DNA of 64,000 bases from Bacillus sp. B1-b2 (GCF_009183415.1 NZ_WEHU01000022.1:1-64000), one strand, 5' to 3'. Numbered from the stretch's first letter, positions 11,191-20,328 are shown. Notes: a model not told the origin generated them from the letters alone. Numbers and translations are program-made.

Positions 11191-11841
11191 ATGTTTCGGC
11201 GCATGAAAGAAGATATTTCGGTAATTTTCGAGCAGGATCCTGCTGCGAGAAGTTCATTGGAAGTAATATTAACATACTCTGGTTTACATGCTATATGGCT
11301 TCATAGAATAGCTCACTATTTATTTAGACATAATCGCTTTTTTCTAGCAAGAATGGTTTCTCAATTTAGTCGTTTTGTAACAGGGATTGAAATACACCCT
11401 GGAGCAAAGATTGGTAGACGACTATTTATAGACCATGGTATGGGAGTGGTAATTGGGGAGACTTGCGAAATAGGGGATAATGTAACGATATTCCAAGGAG
11501 TAACGCTAGGTGGAACGGGAAAAGAAAAAGGAAAAAGGCATCCGACAGTTAAGGATAATGCTTTAATTGCTTCAGGCGCCAAAGTCTTAGGTTCCATTGT
11601 GATTGGGGAATATGCCAAGATAGGTGCTGGCTCGGTTGTTTTGAAAGATGTACCAGCTAATTCAACAGTAGTAGGTATTCCTGGAAGAGTGAAAGTACAA
11701 GATGGTATTAAGATTAATAAGGATCTAAATCATTGTGACTTACCAGATCCACTCAGTGACCGATTAAAAGAGATGGAGTTAGAAATGACTCAGCTTAGAA
11801 ATCTTATAAAGGAATTACAAGAAGAAAGGAGTTATAAGTAA
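11191..11841 (+). CDS. cysE: serine O-acetyltransferase
   Basis: Acetylates serine with acetyl-CoA, the first committed step of cysteine synthesis. The 216-aa protein has an alpha-helical N-terminal domain followed by left-handed beta-helix hexapeptide repeats with [22 protein letters not shown] and the GGTGK catalytic region. The frame is open from 11167, but ATG 11191 follows GAGGGAGGGG and matches the family N-terminus. The stop codon shares its last base with the cysS start, so the two are translationally coupled. Controlled by the T-box upstream. Confidence 0.97.
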   Translation: MFRRMKEDISVIFEQDPAARSSLEVILTYSGLHAIWLHRIAHYLFRHNRFFLARMVSQFSRFVTGIEIHPGAKIGRRLFIDHGMGVVIGETCEIGDNVTIFQGVTLGGTGKEKGKRHPTVKDNALIASGAKVLGSIVIGEYAKIGAGSVVLKDVPANSTVVGIPGRVKVQDGIKINKDLNHCDLPDPLSDRLKEMELEMTQLRNLIKELQEERSYK

Positions 11842-13241
11842 TGACTATTCAAATATATAACACTTTATCGAGATCAAAGGAGGAGTTTGTTCCTCTAGAA
11901 GAAGGAAAGGTAAAAATGTATGTATGTGGGCCGACAGTTTACAACTATATTCATATCGGAAATGCTCGTCCTGCCATCGTATTTGATACAGTTAGAAGAT
12001 ATTTGAAATTTCGTGGTTTTGATGTACAGTTTGTTTCTAACTTTACAGATGTAGACGATAAGTTAATTAAAGCAGCTAATGAGTTAGGAGAGACTGTACC
12101 AGTAATTGCCGACCGTTTTATTCAAGCATACTTTGAAGATGTATCAGCACTAGGCTGCAAAAAAGCAGATGTTCATCCAAGAGTAACAGAGAGTATGGAT
12201 ATCATTATTGACTTTATTGCAGCATTGGTTGATAAAGGGATTGCTTATGAATCAGAAGGGGATGTATATTACCACACAAGAGCGTTTGAAGGATATGGTA
12301 AGCTTTCGCATCAATCTATAGATGAATTGCGTTCTGGAGCGAGAATAGCAGTTGGGGAGAAAAAACAAGATTCTTTAGATTTTGCTCTTTGGAAAAAGGC
12401 TAAAGATGGAGAAATCTCCTGGGATAGTCCGTGGGGGAAAGGCAGACCTGGATGGCATATAGAATGCTCTGCGATGGTTCGCAAATACCTAGGTGACACA
12501 ATTGATATTCATGCAGGTGGTCAAGATTTAGCCTTTCCACATCATGAGAACGAAATTGCTCAATCAGAAGCATTAACAGGGAAAACCTTTGCTAATTACT
12601 GGATGCACAATGGATATATTAATATTGATAATGAGAAGATGTCTAAGTCACTTGGGAATTTCATTACTGTTAACGATATTATTAAAATTCATGATCCTCA
12701 AGTGTTAAGATTTTTCATGCTTTCTGTGCACTATCGTAATCCAATTAACTATAGTGAAGAGGTATTAGAGAATACTAGAGCAGGGTTAGAAAGAATTAGA
12801 ACATCTTATGAAAACCTAAAGCATCGCAGTGTATCTAGTACAGATCTTACAGATTCAAATGATGAGTGGCTAGAAAAGATGAAGGAATTACATGAACAAT
12901 TTGTTACAAGTATGGATGATGATTTTAACACAGCCAATGCTATTTCCGTTCTATTTGAATTATCTCGACAAGCTAATTATTATCTGTTGGAAAAGACAAC
13001 ATCACCAACTGTGATTCATGCTTTTATGAATGAGTTTGAAGCATTGTTCGAAGTTCTAGGCTTATCTTTATCCGCAAACCAAGAACTTTTGGATGAAGAA
13101 ATAGAAGCATTAATTGAGAAAAGAACGCAAGCTAGAAAAGATAGAAATTTTCAGTTGGCTGATCAAATTAGAGATGAATTAAAAGCAATGAACATTATTT
13201 TAGAAGACACCGCACAAGGTATACGTTGGAAAAGAGGGTAA
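11841..13241 (+). CDS. cysS: cysteinyl-tRNA synthetase
   Basis: Class I enzyme charging tRNA-Cys. The 466 residues show the zinc cysteine in YVCGPTVYN (C28), the HIGH box as HIGNARPA, the segment WHIECSAM, and KMSKSLGNF. The gene overlaps cysE by one base, so both cysteine synthesis and cysteine loading lie behind one tRNA-Cys-sensing leader. Confidence 0.98.
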   Translation: MTIQIYNTLSRSKEEFVPLEEGKVKMYVCGPTVYNYIHIGNARPAIVFDTVRRYLKFRGFDVQFVSNFTDVDDKLIKAANELGETVPVIADRFIQAYFEDVSALGCKKADVHPRVTESMDIIIDFIAALVDKGIAYESEGDVYYHTRAFEGYGKLSHQSIDELRSGARIAVGEKKQDSLDFALWKKAKDGEISWDSPWGKGRPGWHIECSAMVRKYLGDTIDIHAGGQDLAFPHHENEIAQSEALTGKTFANYWMHNGYINIDNEKMSKSLGNFITVNDIIKIHDPQVLRFFMLSVHYRNPINYSEEVLENTRAGLERIRTSYENLKHRSVSSTDLTDSNDEWLEKMKELHEQFVTSMDDDFNTANAISVLFELSRQANYYLLEKTTSPTVIHAFMNEFEALFEVLGLSLSANQELLDEEIEALIEKRTQARKDRNFQLADQIRDELKAMNIILEDTAQGIRWKRG

Positions 13242-13244
13242 CAG

Positions 13245-13652
13245 ATGATCCTCTATGAAAAAAAAGTAGATGAAAAACAACTGAACAGCTTAGCTCTTGC
13301 TTATATGGGCGATGCTGTTCTTGAAATTTATGTAAGACGACATTTATTGTATAGTGGAAAAGTGAAACCGAATAATCTTCATAGAGAAGCAACTAAATAT
13401 GTTTCTGCAAAAGGACAAGCTAAAGTAGTTCACCGATTGCTGGATGAAGATTTTTTCTCTGAAGAAGAAATTGCGGTATTCAAGCGAGGAAGAAATGCGA
13501 AATCTGGGTCTGTTCCCAAAAATACAGATGTGCAAACATACAGAAACAGTACGGGGTTCGAAGCTGTACTTGGATATTTATATCTGGCTAATAAAGAAGA
13601 ACGATTTGAAGAAATAATTAAAGCAACTTTCTCTATCATTGAGAGTAAATAG
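13245..13652 (+). CDS. mrnC: Mini-ribonuclease III
   Basis: Homodimeric RNase III-type catalytic domain without a double-stranded-RNA-binding domain; it matures 23S rRNA ends in Bacillus. The 135-aa product has the RNase III signature [16 protein letters not shown] and the second acidic cluster near [10 protein letters not shown]. Its length equals the family norm. It starts four bases after cysS. Confidence 0.95.
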   Translation: MILYEKKVDEKQLNSLALAYMGDAVLEIYVRRHLLYSGKVKPNNLHREATKYVSAKGQAKVVHRLLDEDFFSEEEIAVFKRGRNAKSGSVPKNTDVQTYRNSTGFEAVLGYLYLANKEERFEEIIKATFSIIESK

Positions 13653-13664
13653 GAGGAACAAATA

Positions 13665-14408
13665 GTGTCTAGTGACTATATTGTTGGTAAAAATGCAGTA
13701 ATAGAAGCATTAAAATCAGAGCGAGATGTAAATAAAATATTGATAGCAGAAGGATCACAGAAAGGACAAATGCAAACAGTCATTGGCTTAGCAAAGAATG
13801 CTAATGTACTTGTTCAGTTTGTACCTAAGAAGAAGTTAGATAGTTTAATTGATGCAAATCATCAAGGAGTTGTGGCACAAGTGGCAGCTTATCAATACGC
13901 CGAAATTGATGATTTATTCGCATTAGCCGAGAAAAAGCAAGAAACCCCATTTTTTTTACTTCTTGACGAAATTGAGGATCCTCACAATTTAGGTTCTATT
14001 ATGAGAACAGCTGATGCAGTAGGGGCACATGGTATTATTATCCCTCGAAGAAGAGCAGTAGGTTTAACGGCAACAGTAGCTAAATCCTCTACAGGAGCAA
14101 TTGAACACATACCAGTTGCAAGAGTTACCAATATGGCGAGAACGATTGATGAATTAAAGGAAAGAGGAATCTGGATAGCAGGAACCGATGCAAAAGGAAG
14201 TGAAGATTATCGTAGATTTGATGGCACAATGCCATTGGGACTAGTAATTGGTAGTGAAGGAAAAGGCATGGGAAGATTAATTAGAGAAAAATGTGATTTT
14301 CTCATCCATTTACCGATGGCTGGAGCAGTTACATCATTGAATGCATCCGTTGCAGCAGCACTTTTAATGTATGAGGTTTATCGTAAACGCTACCCACTAG
14401 AGGGATAA
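13665..14408 (+). CDS. rlmB: RlmB-type 23S rRNA 2'-O-methyltransferase (TrmH/SpoU family)
   Basis: SPOUT-class, SAM-dependent 2'-O-ribose methyltransferase, likely acting on G2251 of 23S rRNA. The N-terminal substrate-binding domain (IVGKNAVIEAL) is followed by the three SpoU motifs: NLGSIMRTADA, IGSEGKGM and LPMAGAVTSLNASVA, which form the SAM knot. GTG start at 13665 after GAGGAAC. 247 aa, normal length. The exact target is inferred from the family. Confidence 0.93.
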   Translation: MSSDYIVGKNAVIEALKSERDVNKILIAEGSQKGQMQTVIGLAKNANVLVQFVPKKKLDSLIDANHQGVVAQVAAYQYAEIDDLFALAEKKQETPFFLLLDEIEDPHNLGSIMRTADAVGAHGIIIPRRRAVGLTATVAKSSTGAIEHIPVARVTNMARTIDELKERGIWIAGTDAKGSEDYRRFDGTMPLGLVIGSEGKGMGRLIREKCDFLIHLPMAGAVTSLNASVAAALLMYEVYRKRYPLEG

Positions 14409-14409
14409 G

Positions 14410-14919
14410 ATGGATATTCTGATAGTAGACGGATATAACATTATTGGAGCATGGCCAGAGTTAAATGTTTTGAAAAATAAGGATCTTGCAGCTGCTAGGG
14501 ATACTTTAGTGGAAAAAATGGCTGAGTATCAGGGCTATTCCGGCTACCGTGTGATTATTGTTTTTGATGCCCATTTTGTTCGAGGAACGCAAAAAAAGTA
14601 CAAAAATTATAAGGTAGAAGTAATTTTTACGAAAGAGAATGAATCCGCTGATGAACGGATTGAAAAAATGGCGATTGAATTAAATAATAGAAAAACACAA
14701 ATATATGTAGCAACCTCTGACTTTACAGAGCAGTGGGCGATTTTTGGGCAGGGAGCATTAAGAAAATCCGCAAGAGAGTTGTTAATTGAAATGCATGGAA
14801 TGGAAAGAGACATTGGGAAAAAGGTAAAGAAAATCAAAGAAAGAAAACCAGTTGCAAAGATTCCACTTACAAAAGAAGTAGAAGAAATTTTCGAAAAATG
14901 GCGACGTGGAGAGAAATGA
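14410..14919 (+). CDS. rae1: Rae1 (YacP), ribosome-associated NYN-domain endoribonuclease
   Basis: The family protein cleaves certain mRNAs in the ribosomal A site in B. subtilis. The 169-aa sequence opens with the NYN/PIN-like core ILIVDGYNIIGAWPEL and has further acidic residues in VIIVFDAH and VATSDFTEQ. ATG 14410 lies one base after the rlmB stop, so it is coupled to it. Function by homology to the conserved neighbour in this locus. Confidence 0.92.
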   Translation: MDILIVDGYNIIGAWPELNVLKNKDLAAARDTLVEKMAEYQGYSGYRVIIVFDAHFVRGTQKKYKNYKVEVIFTKENESADERIEKMAIELNNRKTQIYVATSDFTEQWAIFGQGALRKSARELLIEMHGMERDIGKKVKKIKERKPVAKIPLTKEVEEIFEKWRRGEK

Positions 14920-14923
14920 GTTG

Positions 14924-14953
14924 TTGACGCTTAAAAAAAGCCTAGAGTATAAT
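14924..14953 (+). promoter_or_regulatory. sigma-A promoter of sigH
   Basis: TTGACG at 14924-14929, an 18-base spacer and TATAAT at 14948-14953 form a strong vegetative promoter. In B. subtilis sigH is transcribed from such a promoter under AbrB repression; no AbrB site can be called by eye. Confidence 0.8.
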
Positions 14954-14989
14954 GGATTTATCCATGATTGCACGGTCGGGGGGATCTGT

Positions 14990-15649
14990 ATGAGTACTGA
15001 CAACGGGACTAAGAGTAACGAAAGTATGGAAAAATATATAGAACTTGATGATGAAGTGTTAGTGGAATTGGTGCATAAAGGACATAGCGATGCACTGGAT
15101 TATTTAATTCAGAAGTATCGTAACTTTGTTCGAGCTAAAGCCAGATCCTATTTTCTTATTGGTGCTGATAAAGAAGATATCGTACAGGAAGGGATGATTG
15201 GTCTTTATAAGGCAATTCGTGACTTTAAAGAGGACAAGCTTTCCTCCTTTAAGGCTTTTGCAGAGTTGTGTATTACTAGGCAAATCATTACAGCAATTAA
15301 GACAGCTACAAGGCAAAAACATATTCCCTTAAATTCTTATGTTTCTTTAGATAAGCCCATTTATGACGAAGAATCTGATCGAACATTAATGGATGTTATA
15401 TCTGGTGCTAAGGTGCTAGATCCAGAAGAGTTAATCATTAATCAGGAAGAGTATGACCATATCGAGATAAAAATGTCTGAATTATTAAGTGATTTAGAAA
15501 GAAAAGTACTTGCTTTATATCTAGACGGTCAATCTTATCAAGAGATTTCGGAAGAATTAAACAGACATGTGAAATCAATTGATAATGCTCTCCAAAGAGT
15601 CAAGAGGAAATTAGAGAGATACCTAGAATTACGAGAATTTTCTCTTTAA
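14990..15649 (+). CDS. sigH: RNA polymerase sigma-H factor
   Basis: Sigma-70-family factor for post-exponential, competence and early sporulation genes. The 219-aa sequence has region 2 (about residues 25-95) with YRNFVRAKARSYFLIGAD and DIVQEGMIGLYKAIRDF, and region 4 HTH with YLDGQSYQEISEEL and VKSIDNALQRVKRKL. The frame extends upstream, but ATG 14990 behind CGGGGGGAT fits the promoter position. It follows rae1 and is separately transcribed. Confidence 0.97.
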   Translation: MSTDNGTKSNESMEKYIELDDEVLVELVHKGHSDALDYLIQKYRNFVRAKARSYFLIGADKEDIVQEGMIGLYKAIRDFKEDKLSSFKAFAELCITRQIITAIKTATRQKHIPLNSYVSLDKPIYDEESDRTLMDVISGAKVLDPEELIINQEEYDHIEIKMSELLSDLERKVLALYLDGQSYQEISEELNRHVKSIDNALQRVKRKLERYLELREFSL

Positions 15650-15744
15650 AAAGGAATAGAACAGCTTCTTACTGATATTGACATTGAATACTTGTACATG
15701 ATACAGTTTTGTCAGATATAAAGGACGTAGAAGGTGTAGGATAG

Positions 15745-15888
15745 ATGAGAAAGAAACTTGTATTAGCATGTGAAAAATGCGGTTCTAGAAATTATTCAAC
15801 TGTGAGTAACAATGGGCCAGAACGATTAGAAATAAAGAAATTTTGTCAAAATTGTAATGCTCATACCATTCACAAAGAAACAAAATAA
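15745..15888 (+). CDS. rpmG: ribosomal protein L33, zinc-binding form
   Basis: A 47-aa L33 with two CxxC pairs (C9/C12 and C34/C37), hence the zinc-containing type. Bacilli often keep a second, zinc-free copy elsewhere. It stands between sigH and secE, the usual place for rpmGB. Start ATG 15745. Confidence 0.93.
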   Translation: MRKKLVLACEKCGSRNYSTVSNNGPERLEIKKFCQNCNAHTIHKETK

Positions 15889-15936
15889 TGCGCTTATGAT
15901 AAGCTACCCGGTTTAAAAATGGAGGTACAACAAAAA

Positions 15937-16119
15937 ATGCAAAGCACTATTAATTTTTTTCGTGAAGTTGGTAGGGAATTAAGAAAAGTTAGTTGGCCAA
16001 AAAAGAAAGAATTAACTAACTATACAATCACTGTATTAGTGACTGTTACCTTTTTTGCTATCTTCTTTGCAGTAGTAGACTTAGGAATTTCTGAACTTAT
16101 TCGTTTAATACTTGAATAA
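15937..16119 (+). CDS. secE: SecE, preprotein translocase subunit
   Basis: Small essential SecYEG subunit that clamps SecY. The 60-aa protein has the amphipathic region FFREVGRELRKVSWPKKKEL and a single transmembrane helix (about residues 33-53). The in-frame ATG at 15919 lies inside the ribosome binding site GGAGGT, so ATG 15937 is taken as the start. Confidence 0.95.
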   Translation: MQSTINFFREVGRELRKVSWPKKKELTNYTITVLVTVTFFAIFFAVVDLGISELIRLILE

Positions 16120-16142
16120 CCCTTATTCATTCATGGTATAAT
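16112..16142 (+). promoter_or_regulatory. candidate extended -10 promoter upstream of nusG
   Basis: TGGTATAAT (16134-16142) is an extended -10 box, with TTGAAT at 16112-16117 19 bases upstream of the hexamer. The -35 box overlaps the secE stop. A short hairpin with a T run follows at 16172-16190. Confidence 0.4.
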
Positions 16143-16171
16143 GGTAAAACGATAGGAAACATTTACAAAAG

Positions 16172-16190
16172 CCCGTTCAACGGGTTTTTT
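16172..16190 (+). terminator. short terminator or attenuator between secE and nusG
   Basis: CCCGT (16172-16176) pairs with ACGGG (16180-16184) around a 3-base loop, followed by six T. The stem is short, so termination is probably partial. Confidence 0.55.
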
Positions 16191-16274
16191 CATTTGCTGA
16201 AAAATAAATGACGATCCTAAAGGATATTAATAATAAAAATTCGCAGGGAGGGACGGACGAAGAAGTCCTCTTTT

Positions 16275-16808
16275 ATGGAAAAAAATTGGTATGTAGTACA
16301 TACGTACTCAGGCTATGAAAATAAAGTAAAAGCAAACTTAGAAAAAAGGGTAGAAACAATGGCGATGCAAGATAAAATCTTTCGTGTTGTTGTACCTGAA
16401 GAAGAAGAAACAGAAATTAAGAACGGGAAAACAAAAACAGTTAAACGAAAAGTGTTTCCAGGTTATGTGTTAGTAGAAATCGTAATGACAGATGATTCTT
16501 GGTACGTTGTTCGAAATACACCAGGCGTAACAGGATTTGTAGGGTCAGCCGGATCAGGTTCAAAGCCAACACCTCTTTTACCAGAAGAAGTACAAGGTCT
16601 TCTGAAGAGAATGGGAGTAGAAGAACAAAGAATTGAAATTGAAATCGAATTAGGTGAAACAGTGAAAGTAAACGAAGGTCCGTTTGCTAACTTTACTGGA
16701 ACTGTTGAAGAGATTGACAAAGAAAAAGCCAAAGTAAAAGTGCTAGTGAATATGTTTGGTAGAGATACCCCAGTAGAGCTCGATTTTACACAAATTGAAA
16801 AATTTTAA
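16275..16808 (+). CDS. nusG: NusG, transcription elongation factor
   Basis: Binds RNA polymerase beta-prime and beta; in Bacillus it stimulates pausing and couples with Rho and the ribosome. The 177-aa product has the NGN domain (residues 1-110, WYVVHTYSGYENKVK, FPGYVLVE, NTPGVTGFVG) and a C-terminal KOW domain (about 125-177, VNEGPFANFTGTV). ATG 16275 agrees with the family N-terminus, but the only good Shine-Dalgarno, GGGAGG, ends 22 bases upstream (see findings). Confidence 0.97.
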   Translation: MEKNWYVVHTYSGYENKVKANLEKRVETMAMQDKIFRVVVPEEEETEIKNGKTKTVKRKVFPGYVLVEIVMTDDSWYVVRNTPGVTGFVGSAGSGSKPTPLLPEEVQGLLKRMGVEEQRIEIEIELGETVKVNEGPFANFTGTVEEIDKEKAKVKVLVNMFGRDTPVELDFTQIEKF

Positions 16809-16817
16809 CCAGAAAAC

Positions 16818-16846
16818 TTGAAATGATTTTGAAAAAGTGTTACTAT
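16818..16846 (+). promoter_or_regulatory. sigma-A promoter of rplK-rplA
   Basis: TTGAAA at 16818-16823, a 17-base spacer and TACTAT at 16841-16846, just after nusG. Confidence 0.65.
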
Positions 16847-16920
16847 TTCATAGGTCAGTATATCTCGTAAAGAGATAGGATATTGTCAAATTTCTTTATT
16901 TAATATAAAGACTAAGTTGA

Positions 16921-16947
16921 GTGGGAGGGGAAAACCCCTATTACCAC
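16921..16947 (+). promoter_or_regulatory. leader hairpin upstream of rplK, possible L1-binding site
   Basis: GTGG (16921-16924) pairs with CCAC (16944-16947), and an inner AGGGG/CCCCT stem closes on AAAA, with an asymmetric internal loop ATTA. A related GTGGGAGG...ACCAC element recurs before rplA (17464-17489). L1 is known to autoregulate the L11-L1 operon in other bacteria, so an L1 site is plausible but inferred. Confidence 0.5.
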
Positions 16948-16974
16948 ATCACGGACTTTAAGGAGGTGTGTCTC

Positions 16975-17400
16975 GTGGCTAAAAAAGTAATTAAAGTTGT
17001 TAAATTACAAATCCCGGCAGCTAAAGCTAATCCGGCACCACCAGTTGGTCCTGCATTGGGTCAAGCAGGTGTAAACATCATGGGATTCTGTAAAGAGTTC
17101 AACGCTCGTACAGCTGAACAAGCTGGTCTAATCATTCCTGTTGAGATTACGGTTTTTGAAGACCGTTCATTTACATTTATTACAAAAACTCCACCTGCTG
17201 CAGTATTGCTTAAAAAAGCAGCTGGTATCGAGTCTGGTTCTGGTGAACCAAATCGTAATAAAGTAGCAACTGTGAAGCGTGACAAAGTACGCGAGATTGC
17301 TGAAACAAAAATGCCAGATTTAAATGCGGCAAGTGTTGAAGCAGCTATGCGTATGGTTGAAGGTACTGCACGTAGCATGGGTATTGTTATTGAAGACTAA
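16975..17400 (+). CDS. rplK: ribosomal protein L11
   Basis: Component of the GTPase-associated centre; binds 23S helices 43-44 and is needed for RelA stringent activation. The 141-aa product shows the N-terminal domain with [22 protein letters not shown] and the RNA-binding C-terminal domain ending in [14 protein letters not shown] 16975 follows AAGGAGGTG (16960-16968). The frame is open upstream but without homology. First gene of the L11-L1 pair. Confidence 0.98.
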   Translation: MAKKVIKVVKLQIPAAKANPAPPVGPALGQAGVNIMGFCKEFNARTAEQAGLIIPVEITVFEDRSFTFITKTPPAAVLLKKAAGIESGSGEPNRNKVATVKRDKVREIAETKMPDLNAASVEAAMRMVEGTARSMGIVIED

Positions 17401-17463
17401 ACCTAAATAGGTTTGTTGATTAAGGTTGTGACGACGGTAAATCTTTAGTCGCAACCTTTATTC

Positions 17464-17489
17464 GTGGGAGGTAATTCCGCTAAAACCAC
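17464..17489 (+). promoter_or_regulatory. second GTGGGAGG...ACCAC element, upstream of rplA
   Basis: GTGGGAGG at 17465-17472 and ACCAC at 17485-17489 have outer complementarity (GTGG with CCAC) and an asymmetric A-rich side, resembling the hairpin at 16921-16947. It lies 23 bases before the rplA start. It may be a second site for L1 feedback; this is inference from the repeat. Confidence 0.35.
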
Positions 17490-17511
17490 AATTCAAGGAG
17501 GAAATAAAGTT

Positions 17512-18201
17512 ATGGCTAAAAAAGGTAAGAAGTTTTTAGAAGCTATCAAACTTGTTGATCGTACTAAAGCTTACCCAATTCAAGAAGCAGTAGAGTTAGT
17601 GAAAAAAACTAGCACTACTAAATTTGATGCATCAGTTGAGGTTGCTTTCCGTTTAGGCGTTGACCCTAAGAAAGCTGACCAACAAATCCGTGGAGCAGTT
17701 GTTCTTCCAAACGGAACTGGTAAAACTCAACGCGTTTTAGTATTTGCTAAAGGCGAAAAATTAAAAGAAGCTGAAGCAGCAGGAGCAGACTATGTAGGCG
17801 ATGCTGAATATATAAATAAAATCCAACAAGGTTGGTTCGATTTCGACGTAATCGTTGCAACTCCAGATATGATGGGTGAAGTTGGTAAACTTGGTCGTGT
17901 GTTAGGACCTAAAGGCTTAATGCCAAACCCTAAAACTGGTACAGTTACATTTGATGTAACTAAAGCAGTTAACGAAATTAAAGCAGGTAAAGTAGAATAC
18001 CGTGTTGATAAAGCTGGAAACATCCACGTACCAATCGGTAAAGTATCTTTCGAAGATGCTAAACTTGTTGAAAACTTCAAAACTATTTTTGATACAATGG
18101 TAAAAGTGAAACCAGCTGCTGCAAAAGGAACTTACATGAAGAACGTTTCTGTTACTTCAACAATGGGACCTGGCGTAAAAGTAGATCCTTCTACTGTTTG
18201 A
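17512..18201 (+). CDS. rplA: ribosomal protein L1
   Basis: L1 forms the mobile stalk of the 50S E site and is a translational repressor of its own operon in several bacteria. The 229-aa sequence is of standard length, with the family segments [33 protein letters not shown] and the C-terminal [14 protein letters not shown] 17512 follows AAGGAGG (17495-17501). Confidence 0.98.
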   Translation: MAKKGKKFLEAIKLVDRTKAYPIQEAVELVKKTSTTKFDASVEVAFRLGVDPKKADQQIRGAVVLPNGTGKTQRVLVFAKGEKLKEAEAAGADYVGDAEYINKIQQGWFDFDVIVATPDMMGEVGKLGRVLGPKGLMPNPKTGTVTFDVTKAVNEIKAGKVEYRVDKAGNIHVPIGKVSFEDAKLVENFKTIFDTMVKVKPAAAKGTYMKNVSVTSTMGPGVKVDPSTV

Positions 18202-18214
18202 TAAAATTTGGTAT

Positions 18215-18243
18215 TTGACAAAGCAAGATAGATAGAATATACT
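18215..18243 (+). promoter_or_regulatory. sigma-A promoter of rplJ-rplL
   Basis: A perfect TTGACA (18215-18220), a 17-base spacer and TATACT (18238-18243), directly after rplA. Confidence 0.85.
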
Positions 18244-18269
18244 ACATCTTGTTGAAAAAAATAAATAAC

Positions 18270-18402
18270 ATTTGTACCGTAGACAGTAGGTGCTATTATT
18301 AGCTTAATTTCCTACCGAGGTAATACGATAGATTAGTCAGTTGTTAATGAACAACTATTGTATACACCTCCATGTCTTATTATGATATGGAGGATTTTAT
18401 TT
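18270..18402 (+). promoter_or_regulatory. L10 leader with terminator-like hairpin
   Basis: The 5'-UTR of rplJ fits the known L10 leader, where L10(L7/L12)4 binds and represses its own mRNA. It contains the AGGTGCTATTATTAGCTTAA-like region, TCCTACCGAGGT, and a strong stem CCTCCAT (18367-18373) with ATGGAGG (18387-18393), followed by ATTTTATTT. The last hairpin could attenuate transcription. Confidence 0.75.
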
Positions 18403-18441
18403 GTCGGTATGAATGTAGAAAATTCTACAGGAGGTGTAAAG

Positions 18442-18942
18442 ATGAGCAGCGTAATCGAACAAAAACAACAAATAGTAAATGATATTGCTGAGAAATTTAA
18501 AGCTAGTAAATCAACGATCGTTGTTGACTATCGTGGTCTAACTGTTTCTGAAGTAACAGAACTTCGTAAACAACTACGTGAAGCAGGAATCGAGTTCAAA
18601 GTTTATAAAAACTCTTTAACTCGCCGTGCTGCTGAAGCTGTTGAATTAGCAGGTTTAAACGAATCATTAACTGGTCCAAACGCAATCGCGTTCAGTAATG
18701 AGGATGTTGTTGCACCAGCGAAAATTCTTAATGACTTTGCTAAAAAGCATGAAGCATTAGAAATCAAAGCAGGTGTAATCGAAGGGAACTTAGCAACTGT
18801 TGAAGAAGTGAAAGCTCTTGCTGAACTTCCATCACGCGAAGGTTTACTTTCTATGTTACTCAGCGTTCTTCAAGCACCAATTCGCAACTTCGCTCTTGTT
18901 ACAAAAGCAGTTGCAGAACAAAAAGAAGAACAAGGCGCATAA
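18442..18942 (+). CDS. rplJ: ribosomal protein L10
   Basis: Base of the L7/L12 stalk; its C-terminal helix carries L7/L12 dimers. The 166-aa product contains [20 protein letters not shown] and the GPNAIAFS segment of the family. The open frame extends to 18358, through the leader hairpin, but ATG 18442 follows AGGAGGTG and matches the family start ([10 protein letters not shown]). Confidence 0.97.
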   Translation: MSSVIEQKQQIVNDIAEKFKASKSTIVVDYRGLTVSEVTELRKQLREAGIEFKVYKNSLTRRAAEAVELAGLNESLTGPNAIAFSNEDVVAPAKILNDFAKKHEALEIKAGVIEGNLATVEEVKALAELPSREGLLSMLLSVLQAPIRNFALVTKAVAEQKEEQGA

Positions 18943-18997
18943 TATACATTTTCGAAATGTATCCTAAAAAACCCAAAATACAAGGAGGAACAATATA

Positions 18998-19357
18998 ATG
19001 TCTAAAGAACAAATCTTAGAAGCAGTTAAAAACATGACTGTTTTAGAATTAAACGACTTAGTAAAAGCAATTGAAGAAGAATTCGGAGTAACTGCTGCTG
19101 CTCCTGTAGCTGTAGTTGCAGGTGGCGGAGAAGCTGCTGCAGAAAAAACTGAATTTGATGTAGTTCTAGCTTCTGCTGGAGATCAAAAAATCAAAGTTAT
19201 CAAAGTAGTACGTGAAATCACAGGTCTTGGTCTTAAAGAAGCAAAAGAACTTGTTGACAACACACCAAAAGCTGTTAAAGAAGGCGCTTCTAAAGAAGAA
19301 GCTGAAGAAATCAAAGCTAAACTTGAAGAAGTTGGAGCTAACGTTGAAGTTAAGTAA
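18998..19357 (+). CDS. rplL: ribosomal protein L7/L12
   Basis: Stalk protein that recruits translational GTPases. The 119-aa acidic protein has the N-terminal dimerisation helix, an Ala-rich hinge (about residues 35-50) and the C-terminal domain with EKTEFDVVL and [19 protein letters not shown] lies before ATG 18998. A strong terminator follows. Confidence 0.98.
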   Translation: MSKEQILEAVKNMTVLELNDLVKAIEEEFGVTAAAPVAVVAGGGEAAAEKTEFDVVLASAGDQKIKVIKVVREITGLGLKEAKELVDNTPKAVKEGASKEEAEEIKAKLEEVGANVEVK

Positions 19358-19372
19358 TGTTAGTTGAAAAAA

Positions 19373-19398
19373 GCTCGCTACCATAGCGAGCTTTTTTT
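19373..19398 (+). terminator. terminator after rplL
   Basis: GCTCGCTA (19373-19380) pairs with TAGCGAGC (19384-19391) around CCA, followed by seven T. It probably limits read-through into the methyltransferase and rpoB. Confidence 0.9.
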
Positions 19399-19475
19399 AC
19401 CTTAAAATTGTAGTGGTAAAACTACATTCCTCAAGTGGTCTTCCTTATAATAATCTCCTAAGGAGGTGTTCTAGA

Positions 19476-20081
19476 ATGACAGAACATTATTATTCCCGAA
19501 CCCAAAATGTAAACAGTGATCCTAATTACTGGGATTTCACCCTAAAGGGAAATACAATACGCTTTAAAACCGATAATGGTGTTTTCTCGAAAAAAGAAGT
19601 AGATTTTGGCTCCAGAATGCTGATTGAAGCTTACCAGTTTCCAGATGTTTATGGTGATATCTTAGATGTTGGTTGTGGTTATGGGCCGATTGGTCTTTCT
19701 ATTGCTAAAGTTTCAAAAGATAGGACAATTCACATGGTTGATGTAAATCAACGTGCGATGGAGTTGGCAAAAGAGAATGCAGGTAACAATCAGATAAAGA
19801 ATGTTAAAGTTTATGAAAGTGATCGACTTCTGCAAGTAGAAAAAGGAAGATTTGCTTCTATATTAACGAATCCTCCCATTAGAGCAGGTAAAAAAATTGT
19901 TCATGATATATTAGAACAAAGCTATGAATGCTTAGTGAATTATGGGGAACTATGGGTGGTTATCCAAAAAAAACAAGGAGCTCCATCTGCGATAGAAAAA
20001 CTAAAGCGGTTTTTTAGCGAAGTAGAGGTAGTAGAAAAGAAAAAAGGTTATTTTATTATTAAGGCAAAAAGGATTGACTAG
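19476..20081 (+). CDS. class I SAM-dependent methyltransferase, RsmC-like (YbxB)
   Basis: A 201-aa Rossmann-fold methyltransferase with motif I LDVGCGYGPIGL and the catalytic motif NPPIRAG (an NPPY variant), as in RsmC/RlmG enzymes that methylate guanine N2 in rRNA. It corresponds to the conserved ybxB gene between rplL and rpoB in Bacillus. The rRNA target is not proven. ATG 19476 follows AAGGAGGTG; the upstream-open frame lacks homology. Confidence 0.92.
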   Translation: MTEHYYSRTQNVNSDPNYWDFTLKGNTIRFKTDNGVFSKKEVDFGSRMLIEAYQFPDVYGDILDVGCGYGPIGLSIAKVSKDRTIHMVDVNQRAMELAKENAGNNQIKNVKVYESDRLLQVEKGRFASILTNPPIRAGKKIVHDILEQSYECLVNYGELWVVIQKKQGAPSAIEKLKRFFSEVEVVEKKKGYFIIKAKRID

Positions 20082-20247
20082 TCCTAGTCATTGTGATAGC
20101 ATTGTATAATGCCAATATAATATTTTTCTGAAACTCACAATTTTATCTTGACTATTGTATAAAAATGGTGATAGAAGGAAAAACTAACAGAATAATATTA
20201 GAAATATGAAATTGTGGTTTTTTGATTGGAAAACCCTTTTTCTTTTT

Positions 20248-20285
20248 GTCTTATAAAAAATAATGTTATTATCTTTTTATAAGAC
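20248..20285 (+). promoter_or_regulatory. long hairpin in the rpoB leader
   Basis: A 12-bp perfect stem (20248-20259 with 20274-20285) continues after one bulged C for 5 more pairs and closes on GTT. No T run follows, so it is not a standard terminator. It ends 43 bases before the rpoB start. Elsewhere in 20082-20328 TATAAT occurs at 20105-20110, but no matching -35 box is seen. Confidence 0.6.
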
Positions 20286-20328
20286 GTAAATAGATGTACT
20301 ATAACGTTTGATTTGAGGGGTGAATCAG

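Noticed and set aside
15919-15936. Upstream ATG of secE as start
   Set aside because: This ATG overlaps the GGAGGT ribosome binding site; the ATG at 15937 has normal spacing.
17061-17378. 105-codon minus-strand frame in rplK
   Set aside because: A shadow of the L11 coding frame; codon bias of the plus-strand gene explains it.
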